From: Mesorhizobium sp. B2-1-1
Lineage (GTDB): Bacteria; Pseudomonadota; Alphaproteobacteria; Rhizobiales; Rhizobiaceae
Direction: 5' to 3'
DNA: 64,000 nucleotides
Assembly: GCF_006442975.2 (NCBI RefSeq)
Contig: NZ_CP083954.1
Span: forward strand, 868,001-932,000
Shown here: positions 51,805 to 61,048 of the stretch, piece by piece
How positions within the stretch are numbered: position 1 is the stretch's first letter
Layout: each line of letters starts with the position of its first letter
Notes under the pieces: generated by a model
Seen by the model: only the letters and a program-made list of their open reading frames with translations
What the model was told of the DNA's origin: nothing
The model's database searches: none
Position numbers and translations under genes: made by a program

Positions 51805-52443
51805 TCAAATCTCGACCAGATGATCGTCGAGCTCGTTGGTGTCGCCCGACGTCACCGGGAAGTGCTCGGCGAGCACCGCTCCAACCGATTGGATCGCCTT
51901 GACGAAGCCGTCGGCAAGCCGGTCGTCGCCGGCATGTGCGGTAAGCTCGCGCACCACATCATCCCAGACATGCTGGCCGACCTTGGCGTCAATGCCTGAA
52001 TCGGCGACCACCTCGGCGTAGCGCTCGGTGACCGAGACGAACACCAGCACGCCGGTGCGCGCGGTCGTGCGGTGGACGTTGCGGGCCAGGAACTGCTTCA
52101 GTGCGTTGTCATGCGCGGTCTGATAGCGCAGCCGTCTCGGCACCATATGGATGCGCAGCCCCGGAAAGGCCCATAACAGCAAAAGAAAGCAGGCCAGCGC
52201 CAGAAGCTGGGCAATGACGAAGTGCGGCAGACGGATGGTGAGCCACCAGGCCTCGAGCCCATAGGCGACGGCGAGGCTGACCAGCAGCGTGGCGAGAGCC
52301 GCCACGAAGGCAGCCGGAAAGAAGTAGTTGCCGCTGGCATGCGCCACCACGCAGTAGATTTCGCCGTCGGTCCTTGATTCGGCGGCGCGGATCGCCCCGG
52401 CGATGCGCTCATGGTCCTGCGGGCTGATCGGTCGTATCGCCAT
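51805..52443 (-). CDS. TPM-domain membrane protein (third gene of the LemA-TPM operon)
   Basis: A 212-residue protein starting with a cytoplasmic stretch (MAIRPISPQDHERIAGAIRAAE). Two membrane helices (about 45-95) and a C-terminal TPM-like region (VLVFVSVTERYAEVVADSG, WDDVVRELTAH) follow. It is related to the C-terminal-TPM proteins that accompany YgcG and LemA. The stop of the upstream TPM gene lies 8 bp before this ATG; a GTG overlapping that stop (GTGA) is an alternative start. Confidence 0.85.
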   Translation of the reverse strand: MAIRPISPQDHERIAGAIRAAESRTDGEIYCVVAHASGNYFFPAAFVAALATLLVSLAVAYGLEAWWLTIRLPHFVIAQLLALACFLLLLWAFPGLRIHMVPRRLRYQTAHDNALKQFLARNVHRTTARTGVLVFVSVTERYAEVVADSGIDAKVGQHVWDDVVRELTAHAGDDRLADGFVKAIQSVGAVLAEHFPVTSGDTNELDDHLVEI

Positions 52444-52451
52444 GATCCCTC

Positions 52452-53261
52452 TCACCAGCTTCCAGAAGAGCCGCCGCCGCCGGAAGAGCCCCCACCGCCG
52501 GAGAAACCACCGCCGCTACCGCCCGAGGACCAGCCGCCGCCGCCCGACCAGCCGCCGCCACCTGACGACCAGCCGCCACCCGACGATCGCCGGCTCGGCT
52601 CGAACGTCATGCCGAGCCAGCGGTAACGGCCGGGACCGATCTTCTGGCCGAAGATCGGCGGCAACACCGAGGCCGCTATGCTGCCGAAGAAGATGAGCGC
52701 CCAGATGCCGATGAAGATGGCGAAGAACAAATCGTCGGAATTGAACGGCGCCTGCTGGTTGCGCTTGCCGCGTGCTTCCAGCTCCTCGGGATTGCCGTTG
52801 AGCACCATGATCATGTCGTCGACGGCCTTGGTGATGCCGCCGGAGAAATCGCCGGCACGGAAGGCCGGCACCATGTCGTTTTCGATGATCAGCTTGGTGT
52901 GCAGGTCGGTCAGCGTGCCTTCCAGCCCGTAGCCGACCTCGATGCGCATCTTGCGGTCGTTCGGCGCGACCAGAAGCAGCACGCCGTTGTTCTCCTTCGC
53001 CTGGCCGAGTTTCCAGAACCGGTACAGCCGGTTGGCATAGGGCTCGATCTCCTCGCCGCCGAGACTGGGGATGGTGGCGACGACGATTTGATCGGAGCCT
53101 TTCGTCTCGAAATCGGCAAGCTTCTGCGTCAGTGCCGCCCTGGTCGCCGCATCGATGATGCCTGCATTGTCGACGACACGGCCGGTCAGCGCCGGGAGCT
53201 CGGCGGCGAGGGCCGCAAATGGCACCACGAGAACGAGGAGCAGGACAGCGACGCGATACAT
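52452..53261 (-). CDS. TPM-domain (YgcG-like) protein with Gly/Ser-rich tail
   Basis: A 269-residue exported protein with a signal peptide (MYRVAVLLLVLVVPFAALAAE). The TPM domain (about 25-150) contains GRVVDNAGIIDAATRAALTQ, NNGVLLLVAPNDRKMRIEVG and YGLEGTLTD. A membrane helix follows (FAIFIGIWALIFFGSIAASVL). It ends in a repetitive Gly/Ser/Trp tail (SSGGGWSGGGG-type). TPM proteins with such tails are membrane-anchored and of uncertain enzymatic activity. The start ATG at 53261 has GAGGGA 9 nt upstream. It follows lemA by 51 bp. Confidence 0.9.
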   Translation of the reverse strand: MYRVAVLLLVLVVPFAALAAELPALTGRVVDNAGIIDAATRAALTQKLADFETKGSDQIVVATIPSLGGEEIEPYANRLYRFWKLGQAKENNGVLLLVAPNDRKMRIEVGYGLEGTLTDLHTKLIIENDMVPAFRAGDFSGGITKAVDDMIMVLNGNPEELEARGKRNQQAPFNSDDLFFAIFIGIWALIFFGSIAASVLPPIFGQKIGPGRYRWLGMTFEPSRRSSGGGWSSGGGGWSGGGGWSSGGSGGGFSGGGGSSGGGGSSGSW

Positions 53262-53312
53262 GGCGCGTCGTCCCTCATTGGCGAGCAGGATCACCACGTC
53301 GGAATCCGGCAA

Positions 53313-53948
53313 TCATCCGCCCTGTTTCGTGCCGAAATCGACCTTCGGCGTCTGCAATTTGTCCTCCTCGACCGTGAAATTGGCGAAGGGCTCGTTGCCG
53401 CGGAACCAGAACGTCGCCCACAGCACCGAGGGGAAGGTCCGTAGCGTCAGATTGTAGTCCCTGACCGCCTGGATGTAGTCACGCCGCGCCACCGCGATGC
53501 GGTTCTCGGTGCCTTCGAGCTGCGCCTGCAGCGCCAGGAAGTTCTGGTTGGCCTTCAGGTCCGGGTATGCCTCCGACACAGCGAGCAGCCGCGACAGCGC
53601 GCTGGTCAGCCCTGCCTGGGCGTCCTGAAACCTCTTGAGGGCTTCGGGATCCTTCAACGTTTCTGGCGTTACCGTGACCTGCGTCGCCTTGGCGCGCGCC
53701 TCGACCACAGCGTCGAGCGTGTCCTTTTCGTGCGAGGCGTAGCCCTTGACCGTCTCGACCAGGTTGGGGATGAGGTCGGCGCGGCGTTGATACTGGTTCA
53801 GCACCTCGCTCCACGCCGCCTTGGCGTTCTCCTCCGCCGTCGGGATGGTGTTGTAGCCGCAGCCGGCAAGCAGCGGCAGCATGACGGCCATCACCAGCAA
53901 GGCGGGCAGCGTGCGGAATGTCGGGAAAGCAAGGCGCTGGGCAAACAT
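53313..53948 (-). CDS. lemA: LemA family protein
   Basis: A 211-residue envelope protein. A lipoprotein-type N-terminus (LPLLAGCGYN, lipobox ending at Cys) precedes the LemA helical bundle: NAKAAWSEVLNQYQRRADLIPNLVETVKGYA, NQNFLALQAQLEGTENRIAVARRDY and YNLTLRTFPSVLWA. LemA commonly pairs with YgcG/TPM proteins, as here, where it heads a three-gene operon. The biochemical role is unknown. GAGGGG lies 7 nt before the ATG. Confidence 0.93.
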   Translation of the reverse strand: MFAQRLAFPTFRTLPALLVMAVMLPLLAGCGYNTIPTAEENAKAAWSEVLNQYQRRADLIPNLVETVKGYASHEKDTLDAVVEARAKATQVTVTPETLKDPEALKRFQDAQAGLTSALSRLLAVSEAYPDLKANQNFLALQAQLEGTENRIAVARRDYIQAVRDYNLTLRTFPSVLWATFWFRGNEPFANFTVEEDKLQTPKVDFGTKQGG

Positions 53949-54110
53949 GATCGGTCCCCTCGGTAGAAGTTGCATGCGAAGCATTACCACAATCGGCGCA
54001 CAAGAAAACGACCTCGGCGCAGACGGTTGTCGATGGGATCACGGTCGGTCGCAAGGCGCTGTAATTGACGGGGCGAACGCGCTAAGGTCGCCACGAAACA
54101 GGACAGCATC

Positions 54111-54362
54111 ATGGCGCAGCGCCAGGACAGCGACACCGAATCGCGCCGCATCCTCGAGCGCGTCGCGCGCGAGACCGATCCGGCCGCCACTTCGCTCGCG
54201 GCGCGGACCGCGAAGGCCGTTCGCGACCACGTCGCGGCGGCCGATGCCGACCGCGCGGATCCGATCGAAGTCTGGGGCACGCGCATTGGCAGGATAATTG
54301 GGCTGCTGCTGGCGCTGGGCCTGATGGTCTGGCTCGTGCTTTTCCTCGCCCGGGGCAGTTAG
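54111..54362 (+). CDS. Small single-pass membrane protein, hypothetical
   Basis: An 83-residue protein with a charged, probably helical N-terminal part (RRILERVARETDP, AKAVRDHVAAADADRADPIEVWGTRIG). A C-terminal membrane helix follows (GLLLALGLMVWLVLFLA). I recognise no family. AGGA sits 7 nt before the ATG, and the gene is 7 bp upstream of the pyridoxal kinase gene, suggesting co-transcription. The C-terminal helix makes it a tail-anchored type protein. Confidence 0.72.
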   Translation: MAQRQDSDTESRRILERVARETDPAATSLAARTAKAVRDHVAAADADRADPIEVWGTRIGRIIGLLLALGLMVWLVLFLARGS

Positions 54363-54369
54363 GAATCCA

Positions 54370-55254
54370 ATGAGCACCGAGCAAGCCGACGCGCCGCGCG
54401 CGGTCATCGTCATTTCCAGCCATGTCGCACGCGGTTCGGTCGGCAATCGCGCCGCCGTCTTTGCGCTGGAATCGCTGGGTTTCCCGGTATGGGCGGTGCC
54501 GACAATCATCCTGCCCTGGCATCCCGGCCATGGGCGCGCGACCCGCATCGTGCCGCCGCTCGATCAGTTCAAGGCATTGATGGCCGATCTGGAGCGCGCG
54601 CCGTGGCTGGGCGAGGTCGGGGCGGTGCTGTCGGGCTATCTCGGCGAGGCCGGCCAGGCCGAAGCCGTCGCCTCGCTGGTCGCTGCGGTCAAGGCGAGGA
54701 CGCCCGACGCCGTCTATATCTGCGATCCGGTAATGGGCGATTCGGGCGGGCTCTATGTGCCGGAGCCGACGGCGATCGCCATGCGCGACCGGCTGATGCC
54801 GATCGCCGACATTGCTACCCCTAACCGCTATGAGCTGGAATGGATGGCCGGCGTGCCGTTGCCCGACCTGAAGTCGGTGATGGCCGCGGCGCTCCATGCG
54901 GGGCCTTCAACCATGCTGGTCACCTCGGCGCCGTCGATGATTTCAGGCGGCACCGGGAATCTTCTGCTCGACGGCAGCCAGGCGCTGCTCGCCGAGCACC
55001 GCGTCATCGACAAGCCGCCGAACGGTTTGGGCGACCTGACAGCGGCGGTCTACCTGGCGCGCATCCTCTCCGGCCAGCCGGCGATCAAGGCGCTGCAATC
55101 GACGACGGCGGCGGTCTACGAGATCCTGGCGCGCACGGCCAAACGCGGCGGCGACGAATTGCAGCTCGAAACCGATGCGCAGAGCCTGTCGCACCCGATG
55201 GCGATGGTGCAGCTTCGCCGTCTCACGCATCCGGGGCGGGACCGCCGCGCGTGA
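54370..55254 (+). CDS. pdxY: Pyridoxal kinase
   Basis: A 294-residue ribokinase-superfamily kinase phosphorylating pyridoxal in the B6 salvage pathway. Landmarks are VIVISSHVARGSVGNRAA at the N-terminus, TIILPWHPGHG, SGYLG, CDPVMGD, TPNRYELEWM and the anion-hole/catalytic segment PPNGLGDLTAAVYLA (Asp as base). The GLGD variant replaces the more common GTGD. The stop overlaps the GTG of the DUF429 gene. Confidence 0.92.
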   Translation: MSTEQADAPRAVIVISSHVARGSVGNRAAVFALESLGFPVWAVPTIILPWHPGHGRATRIVPPLDQFKALMADLERAPWLGEVGAVLSGYLGEAGQAEAVASLVAAVKARTPDAVYICDPVMGDSGGLYVPEPTAIAMRDRLMPIADIATPNRYELEWMAGVPLPDLKSVMAAALHAGPSTMLVTSAPSMISGGTGNLLLDGSQALLAEHRVIDKPPNGLGDLTAAVYLARILSGQPAIKALQSTTAAVYEILARTAKRGGDELQLETDAQSLSHPMAMVQLRRLTHPGRDRRA

Positions 55255-56021
55255 CATCGGCCGAAGTCGTTGTTGCCGGCGTCGACGGCTGCAAGGCCGG
55301 CTGGATCGTCGTTCGACGTGCACCCGGCTCATTGCCCTCCGTCGAAATTTTCGCCAGCTTCGCCATGCTGCTCGCTGCGGTTCCCGACGACGCGATCGTC
55401 GCCGTCGACATGCCGATCGGCCTGCCTGAATTTTCGAGCAAGGGCGGGCGCGGACCGGAGGCGCAGGTCAGGTCGCTGCTCGGGCCGCGCCAATCCAGCG
55501 TCTTCTCGATCCCGTCTCGTGCGGCACTCTACGCCGATACCGCCGAGTTCACTTCGATCGAAGCCTGGTACGCCGCGCACCGCCGGGCGAGCGACGTGGC
55601 CAGGACGACATCCGATCCGCCGCGCGGCGTTTCGATCCAGGCATTCGGCATCTTTGGCAAAATACGCGAGATCGATACGTTGCTGATCTCGCGGCCCGAA
55701 CTGCGTGGCCGCGTCTTCGAATCGCATCCGGAAGTGGCTTTCTGTCGGCTCAACGGCGGGCAGGCCATGCTGCTGCCGAAGAAGGTCAAGGGCAGCATCA
55801 ATCCGGCCGGCATGGCGGAACGCAAGGCGCTGCTTAGCCGGCACGGCTATGCCATAGACTTCCTCGATCAGGCGCCGCCGCGCGGTGCGGCCGCCGACGA
55901 TTTCCTCGATGCGGCGGCGATGATGCTGATCGCCGGCCGCATCGCCGCCTGCACGGCACGGCCGTTTCCCGACCCGCCACTTACCGACGGCTTTGGCATA
56001 CCGGTCGCCATCTGGGCGTGA
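55251..56021 (+). CDS. DUF429 domain protein, predicted RNase H-like nuclease
   Basis: A 256-residue protein. DUF429/RNase H-fold features are VVAGVDGCKAGWIVV at the N-terminus (first acidic strand), IVAVDMPIGLPE (second), FESHPEVAFCRLNG and the C-terminal AADDFLDAAAMML (further Asp). Nuclease activity is predicted from the fold, and the target is unknown. The start is a GTG inside the pdxY stop (GTGA), indicating coupling. The longer frame upstream is antisense-like and rejected. Confidence 0.87.
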   Translation: MTSAEVVVAGVDGCKAGWIVVRRAPGSLPSVEIFASFAMLLAAVPDDAIVAVDMPIGLPEFSSKGGRGPEAQVRSLLGPRQSSVFSIPSRAALYADTAEFTSIEAWYAAHRRASDVARTTSDPPRGVSIQAFGIFGKIREIDTLLISRPELRGRVFESHPEVAFCRLNGGQAMLLPKKVKGSINPAGMAERKALLSRHGYAIDFLDQAPPRGAAADDFLDAAAMMLIAGRIAACTARPFPDPPLTDGFGIPVAIWA

Positions 56022-56159
56022 CAACATTGCCCAGCTTTGCGCCTGACGCAGGGCATTTCTCACCAACCCCACAATTCTGCATTGCTCGCGACGGGCTTTT
56101 ACCGCTAGAGCGTTTTCTCGACCGCAACGAGCTGCCGCCTCCAACCCGGAAAGCCGCCC

Positions 56160-56804
56160 ATGCCTCACCTTCCCGACCACCTTCTTGCCGGCTACCGCAA
56201 TTTCATGAACGGTCGCTATCTCACCGAGAGCGGCCGCTATCGCGAGCTCGCCCGGGAGGGGCAAGCGCCGGAAACCATGATCGTCGCGTGCTGCGATTCC
56301 CGCTCGGCTCCCGAGGCGATCTTCGACGCAGGGCCCGGCGAACTCTTCGTGCTGCGCAATGTCGGCAATCTGGTGCCGCCTTACGAGCCGGACGGCGAGT
56401 TCCACTCGACCTCGGCCGCGCTCGAATTCGCGGTGCAGAGCCTCAAGGTCAAGAACATCGTTGTCATGGGCCATGGCCGCTGCGGCGGTATCCGTGCCGC
56501 GCTCGACGCCAATTCCGCGCCACTGTCGCCGGGCGATTTCATCGGCAAATGGATGAGCCTGATCGCGCCGGCCGCCGAGACCGTGTCGGCCAGCACCTTC
56601 ATGACTGCGACGGAGCGCCAGACGGCGCTGGAGCGCATCTCGATCCGCTATTCCCTCGCCAATCTCAGGACCTTTCCCTGCGTCTCGATCCTTGAGGGCA
56701 AGGGGCGGCTGTCGCTGCACGGTGCCTGGTTCGACATTTCGACCGGCGAGCTCTGGGTGATGAACAAGGAAACCGGCGATTTCGAGCGCCCGGTGCTGGA
56801 GTGA
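56160..56804 (+). CDS. Beta-class carbonic anhydrase
   Basis: A 214-residue enzyme hydrating CO2 to bicarbonate. The zinc-site residues are C44, H105 and C108 (ACCDSR, GHGRCGG), with the Asp46-Arg48 dyad. LRNVGNLVPPYEP and SAALEFAVQSLKVKNIVVMG surround them. It is cytosolic, with no signal peptide. Its stop overlaps a possible GTG start of the following small secreted protein. Confidence 0.95.
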   Translation: MPHLPDHLLAGYRNFMNGRYLTESGRYRELAREGQAPETMIVACCDSRSAPEAIFDAGPGELFVLRNVGNLVPPYEPDGEFHSTSAALEFAVQSLKVKNIVVMGHGRCGGIRAALDANSAPLSPGDFIGKWMSLIAPAAETVSASTFMTATERQTALERISIRYSLANLRTFPCVSILEGKGRLSLHGAWFDISTGELWVMNKETGDFERPVLE

Positions 56805-56824
56805 CCGAAACGGCACGCCAGGCA

Positions 56825-57235
56825 ATGAACATCCGGCCGGTCATGTTCACCGCCGCCGCACTGCTGATGGCGATAATGGCCGCCCGCGCCGATGACGGCG
56901 CCATCATCAGCCGGTGGTATTCGGCCCTGCTGGTCGCCGACCGCACCGAACTTTCCGACCTGCTCGCCGACAATGTGCGCATCGAACTCGACGACCTCGG
57001 CATCGTGCAGGGAAAGCAGGAGTTCATCGCCTCGCTCGACGAATGGAAAGGTGCGGTTGCTGGTGCCGCGATCCGACACCGGATCGAGAAGAACGAAGGC
57101 GGCGTCACCACGGTGATCGCCTGCTACGACTTCCCCGACAACGACATGCTGATGCATGAGACCTTCGCCATAGCGGGCGACCGCATCACGGCCAGCACGC
57201 AGAAAGCGCTTGCGGAAAGCTGCGAAGCCTACTGA
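56825..57235 (+). CDS. Secreted NTF2-like protein, hypothetical
   Basis: About 136 residues with a likely signal peptide (MNIRPVMFTAAALLMAIMAARA). An NTF2/SnoaL-like fold follows (IISRWYSALLVADRTELSDLLADN, IVQGKQEFIASLDEW, MLMHETFAIAGDRITAS). The start could instead be a GTG at 56801 that overlaps the carbonic anhydrase stop (GTGA), adding eight residues; the signal peptide favours the ATG at 56825. The function is unknown. Confidence 0.78.
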   Translation: MNIRPVMFTAAALLMAIMAARADDGAIISRWYSALLVADRTELSDLLADNVRIELDDLGIVQGKQEFIASLDEWKGAVAGAAIRHRIEKNEGGVTTVIACYDFPDNDMLMHETFAIAGDRITASTQKALAESCEAY

Positions 57236-57320
57236 CCGGCAGCGCTGTTGCGCGCGCCGGACGAGCGCCCTACATCGGTGATTTCAGCCCCTCCCGACCT
57301 GCCAGCCCGAAAGACAATCC

Positions 57321-59375
57321 ATGCCCGCCACGAAAGCCGTCGACCTCGCCGCCCATCCGCTGACCACGTGGCAAGGGCCACTCGGCCTGCCCGATTTCGC
57401 CCGATTTGGCGACGACGAGTTCGCACCCGTCTTCGACGCGGCGCTGAAGGCGCATGAGGCCGAGATCGAGGCCATCGCCGCGAACGAGGATACGCCGACC
57501 ATCGAGAACACGCTTCAAGCCCTGGAGCTCGCGGGCGAAGCGCTCGACCATGTCTCGTCGATCTTCTGGTGCCGTGCCGGGGCCCACACCAACGAGGACA
57601 TCCAGGCGCTGGAGCGCGACATCTCGCCAAGGATGTCGAGGCATTTCTCGGCGATCTCGATGAATGAAAGGCTCTTTGCCCGCATCGACGACCTTTACCG
57701 GCGCCGCGAGACGCTCAAGCTCGATGCCGAGACGCTGCATGTGCTGGAAAAGACCTGGAAGGGTTTTGTCCGCTCGGGCGCGAAACTCGATGCGGATGGC
57801 AAGAAGCGGCTGGCAGGGATCAACGAGGAGCTCTCGTCGCTCGGCACCAGCTTCGGCCAGAACGTGCTTGCCGACGAACGCGACTGGGCGCTGTTCCTCG
57901 ACGAGGCCGACCTGGCCGGCCTGCCGGATTTCGTGAAGAGCTCGATGGCCGAAGCCGCCGAGATGCGCGGCCAGAAAGGCCGCTACGCCGTCACCTTGTC
58001 GCGCTCGATCTACGAGCCGTTCTCGACCTTCTCGGAGCGCCGCGACTTGCGAGGGATCGCCTTCCGCGCCTTCACCATGCGCGGCCAGAATGGCGGCGCG
58101 ACCGACAATACGGCCGTGGTGCGCGACATGCTGAAGCTGCGCGCCGAGAAGGCGAAGCTGCTCGGCTACGGCTCCTTCGCGGCGCTGAAGCTCGACGACA
58201 CCATGGCCAAGACGCCCAAGGCGGTGCACGACCTGCTCGATCCCGTATGGGAAAAGGCGCTGGAAAAGGCCGCCGACGACCAAAAGGAGCTGGAACGGCT
58301 GGCGGCGGAAGCCGGCAGCAACGAAAAATTCGCCGCCTGGGATTGGCGTTTCTACCAGGAGAAGCTGCGCGCGGAGAAATTCGCCTTCGACGAGGCGGAA
58401 TTGAAGCCCTATCTCCAGCTCGACCGGATCATCGATGCCTGTTTCGACGTCGCGACAAGACTGTTCGGCATCACCTTCGAAGAGAGGAAAGGCATTGCCG
58501 CCTGGCATCCGGACGCGCGTGTGTTCGTGGTGAAGAATGCCGATGGCAGCGAGCGCGGCCTGTTCCTGGCCGACTATTTCGCGCGGCCGTCGAAACGCTC
58601 CGGGGCCTGGATGAGCGCACTGAAATCAGGCTACCGCCTGGGCCCCGGCGCGAGCCCGATCATCTACAACATCATGAATTTCGCCAAGCCGCCCGTGGGC
58701 GAGCCGGCGCTGCTGTCGGTGGACGAGGCGAAGACCTTGTTCCATGAATTCGGCCATGCCCTGCACGGCATGCTGACCGATGTCACCTGGCCTTCGGTGT
58801 CGGGCACTTCCGTCAGCCGCGATTTCGTCGAACTGCCCTCGCAGCTCTACGAACACTGGCTGACCGTGCCGGCGGTGCTGGAAAAGCACGCTTTGCATGT
58901 CAAGACCGGCAAGCCGATGCCGAAGGCTCTGCTCGACAAAATGCTGGCGGCGCGCACTTTCGGGGCTGGCTTTGCCACGGTGGAATTCACCGCCTCGGCG
59001 CTGATCGACATGGCCTTCCATGCAAGGCCCGACGCGCCTGAGGAGCCACTTCGTTTCGAGGCCGAAACGCTCGAAAAACTCGACATGCCCGACACCATCG
59101 CGATGCGCCACCGCACGCCGCATTTCGGCCATGTCTTTGCCGGCGAGGGCTATTCGGCCGGCTACTATTCCTACATGTGGTCGGAAGTACTCGACGCCGA
59201 CGCCTTCGCCGCTTTCGAGGAGACGGGCGACCCCTTCAATCCCGCGCTGGCCGAGCGGCTGAGAAAGAACATCTATGCCGCCGGCGGCTCGAAGGATCCG
59301 GAAGAACTCTACACCGCGTTTCGCGGCAAGATGCCGTCGCCGGAAGCCATGATGGTGAAGCGGGGGCTGGTGTAG
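57321..59375 (+). CDS. M3 family oligopeptidase / peptidyl-dipeptidase (Dcp/PrlC-like)
   Basis: A 684-residue thimet-type zinc peptidase. The zinc motif is H475-EFGH in LFHEFGHALHGML. The third ligand glutamate is in DFVELPSQLYEHW. The N-terminal helical part (TWQGPLGLPDFARFGDDEFAP) and the C-terminal YSAGYYSYMWSEVLDADAF are typical of the family. It is cytosolic and degrades short peptides, including cleaved signal peptides. It is followed by a compound palindromic repeat. Confidence 0.95.
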   Translation: MPATKAVDLAAHPLTTWQGPLGLPDFARFGDDEFAPVFDAALKAHEAEIEAIAANEDTPTIENTLQALELAGEALDHVSSIFWCRAGAHTNEDIQALERDISPRMSRHFSAISMNERLFARIDDLYRRRETLKLDAETLHVLEKTWKGFVRSGAKLDADGKKRLAGINEELSSLGTSFGQNVLADERDWALFLDEADLAGLPDFVKSSMAEAAEMRGQKGRYAVTLSRSIYEPFSTFSERRDLRGIAFRAFTMRGQNGGATDNTAVVRDMLKLRAEKAKLLGYGSFAALKLDDTMAKTPKAVHDLLDPVWEKALEKAADDQKELERLAAEAGSNEKFAAWDWRFYQEKLRAEKFAFDEAELKPYLQLDRIIDACFDVATRLFGITFEERKGIAAWHPDARVFVVKNADGSERGLFLADYFARPSKRSGAWMSALKSGYRLGPGASPIIYNIMNFAKPPVGEPALLSVDEAKTLFHEFGHALHGMLTDVTWPSVSGTSVSRDFVELPSQLYEHWLTVPAVLEKHALHVKTGKPMPKALLDKMLAARTFGAGFATVEFTASALIDMAFHARPDAPEEPLRFEAETLEKLDMPDTIAMRHRTPHFGHVFAGEGYSAGYYSYMWSEVLDADAFAAFEETGDPFNPALAERLRKNIYAAGGSKDPEELYTAFRGKMPSPEAMMVKRGLV

Positions 59376-59381
59376 GGCGAG

Positions 59382-59535
59382 CCTTCCCTTCTCCCCTTGT
59401 TGTGGGAGAAGGTGGATCGGCGCGCAGCGCCGAGACGGTTGAGGGGTGTTCCAGCGGAGTGAGGCGTGGGTGTTCCCTGGAACGCCCCTCATCCGTCGCC
59501 TTCGGCGACACCTTCTCCCACAAGGGAAGAAGGGG
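59382..59535. repeat. Compound palindromic element, also encoding the C-terminus of the M81 peptidase
   Basis: The outer arms are CCCTTCTCCC...GTGGGAGAAGGTG (about 59386-59413) and CACCTTCTCCCACAAGGG...AAGGG (about 59509-59534). The inner dyad GAGGGGTGTTCC faces GGAACGCCCCTC (about 59441-59490). The last 47 bp (59489-59535) are read as the final residues of the M81 peptidase. It forms the convergent junction between the two peptidase genes. Confidence 0.7.
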
Positions 59536-61015
59536 GAGCCTTGTCCTTCCACGGATCCGCCACCCTTGGCCAGATCGCCCGCTTCAGTTTCCTGTAATCC
59601 GTCACCGCCGGATTGCTGGGATACGCGCTCGGCGCCGAGAGATAGATGATCTCGGCGGCGATCGGTTCGAAGCCGGCGTAGAAATGGTTGGTCGATTTGA
59701 TCAGCAGCATGTCCTTGGCCAGCGGATCGACGCCGATGTTGGAAAAAATGTCCGGTTCGAAGGTCTGCGTGCGGTTGGTGTTGAGGATGATGTCGACCTC
59801 GGTGCCCTCGATGCGGATCAACGCGGCGGGCCCGAGCGTCACCCGGCTCGGCCCGAAGCTCTGCCAACCTTCGGCGAGAACTTTCAGCACCATGACGCGG
59901 GCGTCGATCGGCTCGCCGGCCTGGGGACCGGCCTTGCCGCCGAAACGCAGGTCGATGACGGCGCCCTCGCCCGCGGCCCGGCAGAAGGTCACGGCGACCG
60001 GATCCCAGATCGTCGCCACGCCGACATTGTCGATGCCGCGGGCCAAAAGCTCCCGCAGCACGATGGTGCCGTCACCCGGCACGCCGCCGCCCGGATTGTC
60101 CCAGATGTCGGCGATGACCACCGGCCTGCCGCGCTTTTCAGCGTGCACCGCCAGCGCCCGATCGATGCCATCGCCGGCGCTCAGCATCGTCATCGCCGTC
60201 TTTTGGCGCATCGCGTAGAGCTCGCGTCCCAGCGTTTCGGCCAGCGCGTCGCCCTTGGCCTTGTCATTGTCGGTGACGACGAGGATACGCGTGCCCATTT
60301 CGGGCACATCCGCCGCCATGAAGCCATGGATGACCGAAACCGACAGCACGCCGTCCCTGCCGTGCAGCGCCTTGATACGGTCGACGAAGGAGCGCATCGG
60401 TTCGCGGCTGGTCGGCAGCACCTGGATCATGCGGCAGTCGAAGGTCGAGATGACGGGCTTGATCTCGCCACGCGCCGCGGCGAGGCCAAGCTCGACGACA
60501 TGTTCGCCGCGTTCGTAGAAATCGGTGTGCGGGAATTCTAGGAAATAAGCCATGACGTCGCACGCTGCCACGCGCTTCGGCGTCAGGTGGCTGTGCGGGT
60601 CGAACTCGCAGGCGATCACCACCTTCGGGCCGACGATCCCGCGCACGCGTTCGAGAAGGTCGCCTTCGCAATCGTCATAGCCCTGCGCCACCATTGCGCC
60701 GTGCAGTCCGAGGATAACCGCTTCGACCGGCAGTGCCGCCGTGAGCTGGGCGAGGATCTCGTCGCGCAGCTCCTCGTATGTCTGCCGCTGCACCAGGCCG
60801 CCGGGTTCGGCCCAGGTGGCGGTGCCCTCGATGACGTCGAGCCCCTCGCCGGCCGCGCGCCGGCGCAGGGCGACGATCGGCGAGGAGCACAGCGTCGGCG
60901 TCTCCGGATGCTTGCCCGGCCCGGCATAGAAGGCCATCTCGAACGATGCCCTGTCGGTCGGCACCGGCGAAAAGGTGTTGGTTTCCGTCGCCAGCGAGGC
61001 GGTGAAGATGCGCAT
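59489..61015 (-). CDS. M81 family metallopeptidase (MlrC/microcystinase C-like)
   Basis: A 508-residue two-domain protein. The N-terminal M81/DUF1485 domain (about 1-290) has ASLATETNTFSP, LGLHGAMVAQGYDDCEGD and CEFDPHSHL with likely zinc ligands (Asp/His). The C-terminal MlrC domain (about 300-490) includes VVIADIWDNPGGG and LIKSTNHFYAGFEPIA. MlrC cleaves linear microcystin peptides in sphingomonads, but relatives in Rhizobiales have unknown substrates. It lies downstream of sugar-type ABC permeases on the same strand, suggesting it processes the imported solute. The last 15 or so residues come from the palindromic element. Confidence 0.9.
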   Translation of the reverse strand: MRIFTASLATETNTFSPVPTDRASFEMAFYAGPGKHPETPTLCSSPIVALRRRAAGEGLDVIEGTATWAEPGGLVQRQTYEELRDEILAQLTAALPVEAVILGLHGAMVAQGYDDCEGDLLERVRGIVGPKVVIACEFDPHSHLTPKRVAACDVMAYFLEFPHTDFYERGEHVVELGLAAARGEIKPVISTFDCRMIQVLPTSREPMRSFVDRIKALHGRDGVLSVSVIHGFMAADVPEMGTRILVVTDNDKAKGDALAETLGRELYAMRQKTAMTMLSAGDGIDRALAVHAEKRGRPVVIADIWDNPGGGVPGDGTIVLRELLARGIDNVGVATIWDPVAVTFCRAAGEGAVIDLRFGGKAGPQAGEPIDARVMVLKVLAEGWQSFGPSRVTLGPAALIRIEGTEVDIILNTNRTQTFEPDIFSNIGVDPLAKDMLLIKSTNHFYAGFEPIAAEIIYLSAPSAYPSNPAVTDYRKLKRAIWPRVADPWKDKAPPSSLVGEGVAEGDG

Positions 61016-61048
61016 GAAAGCTCCGTGGACAGGTTACTCTTCGTTCTC

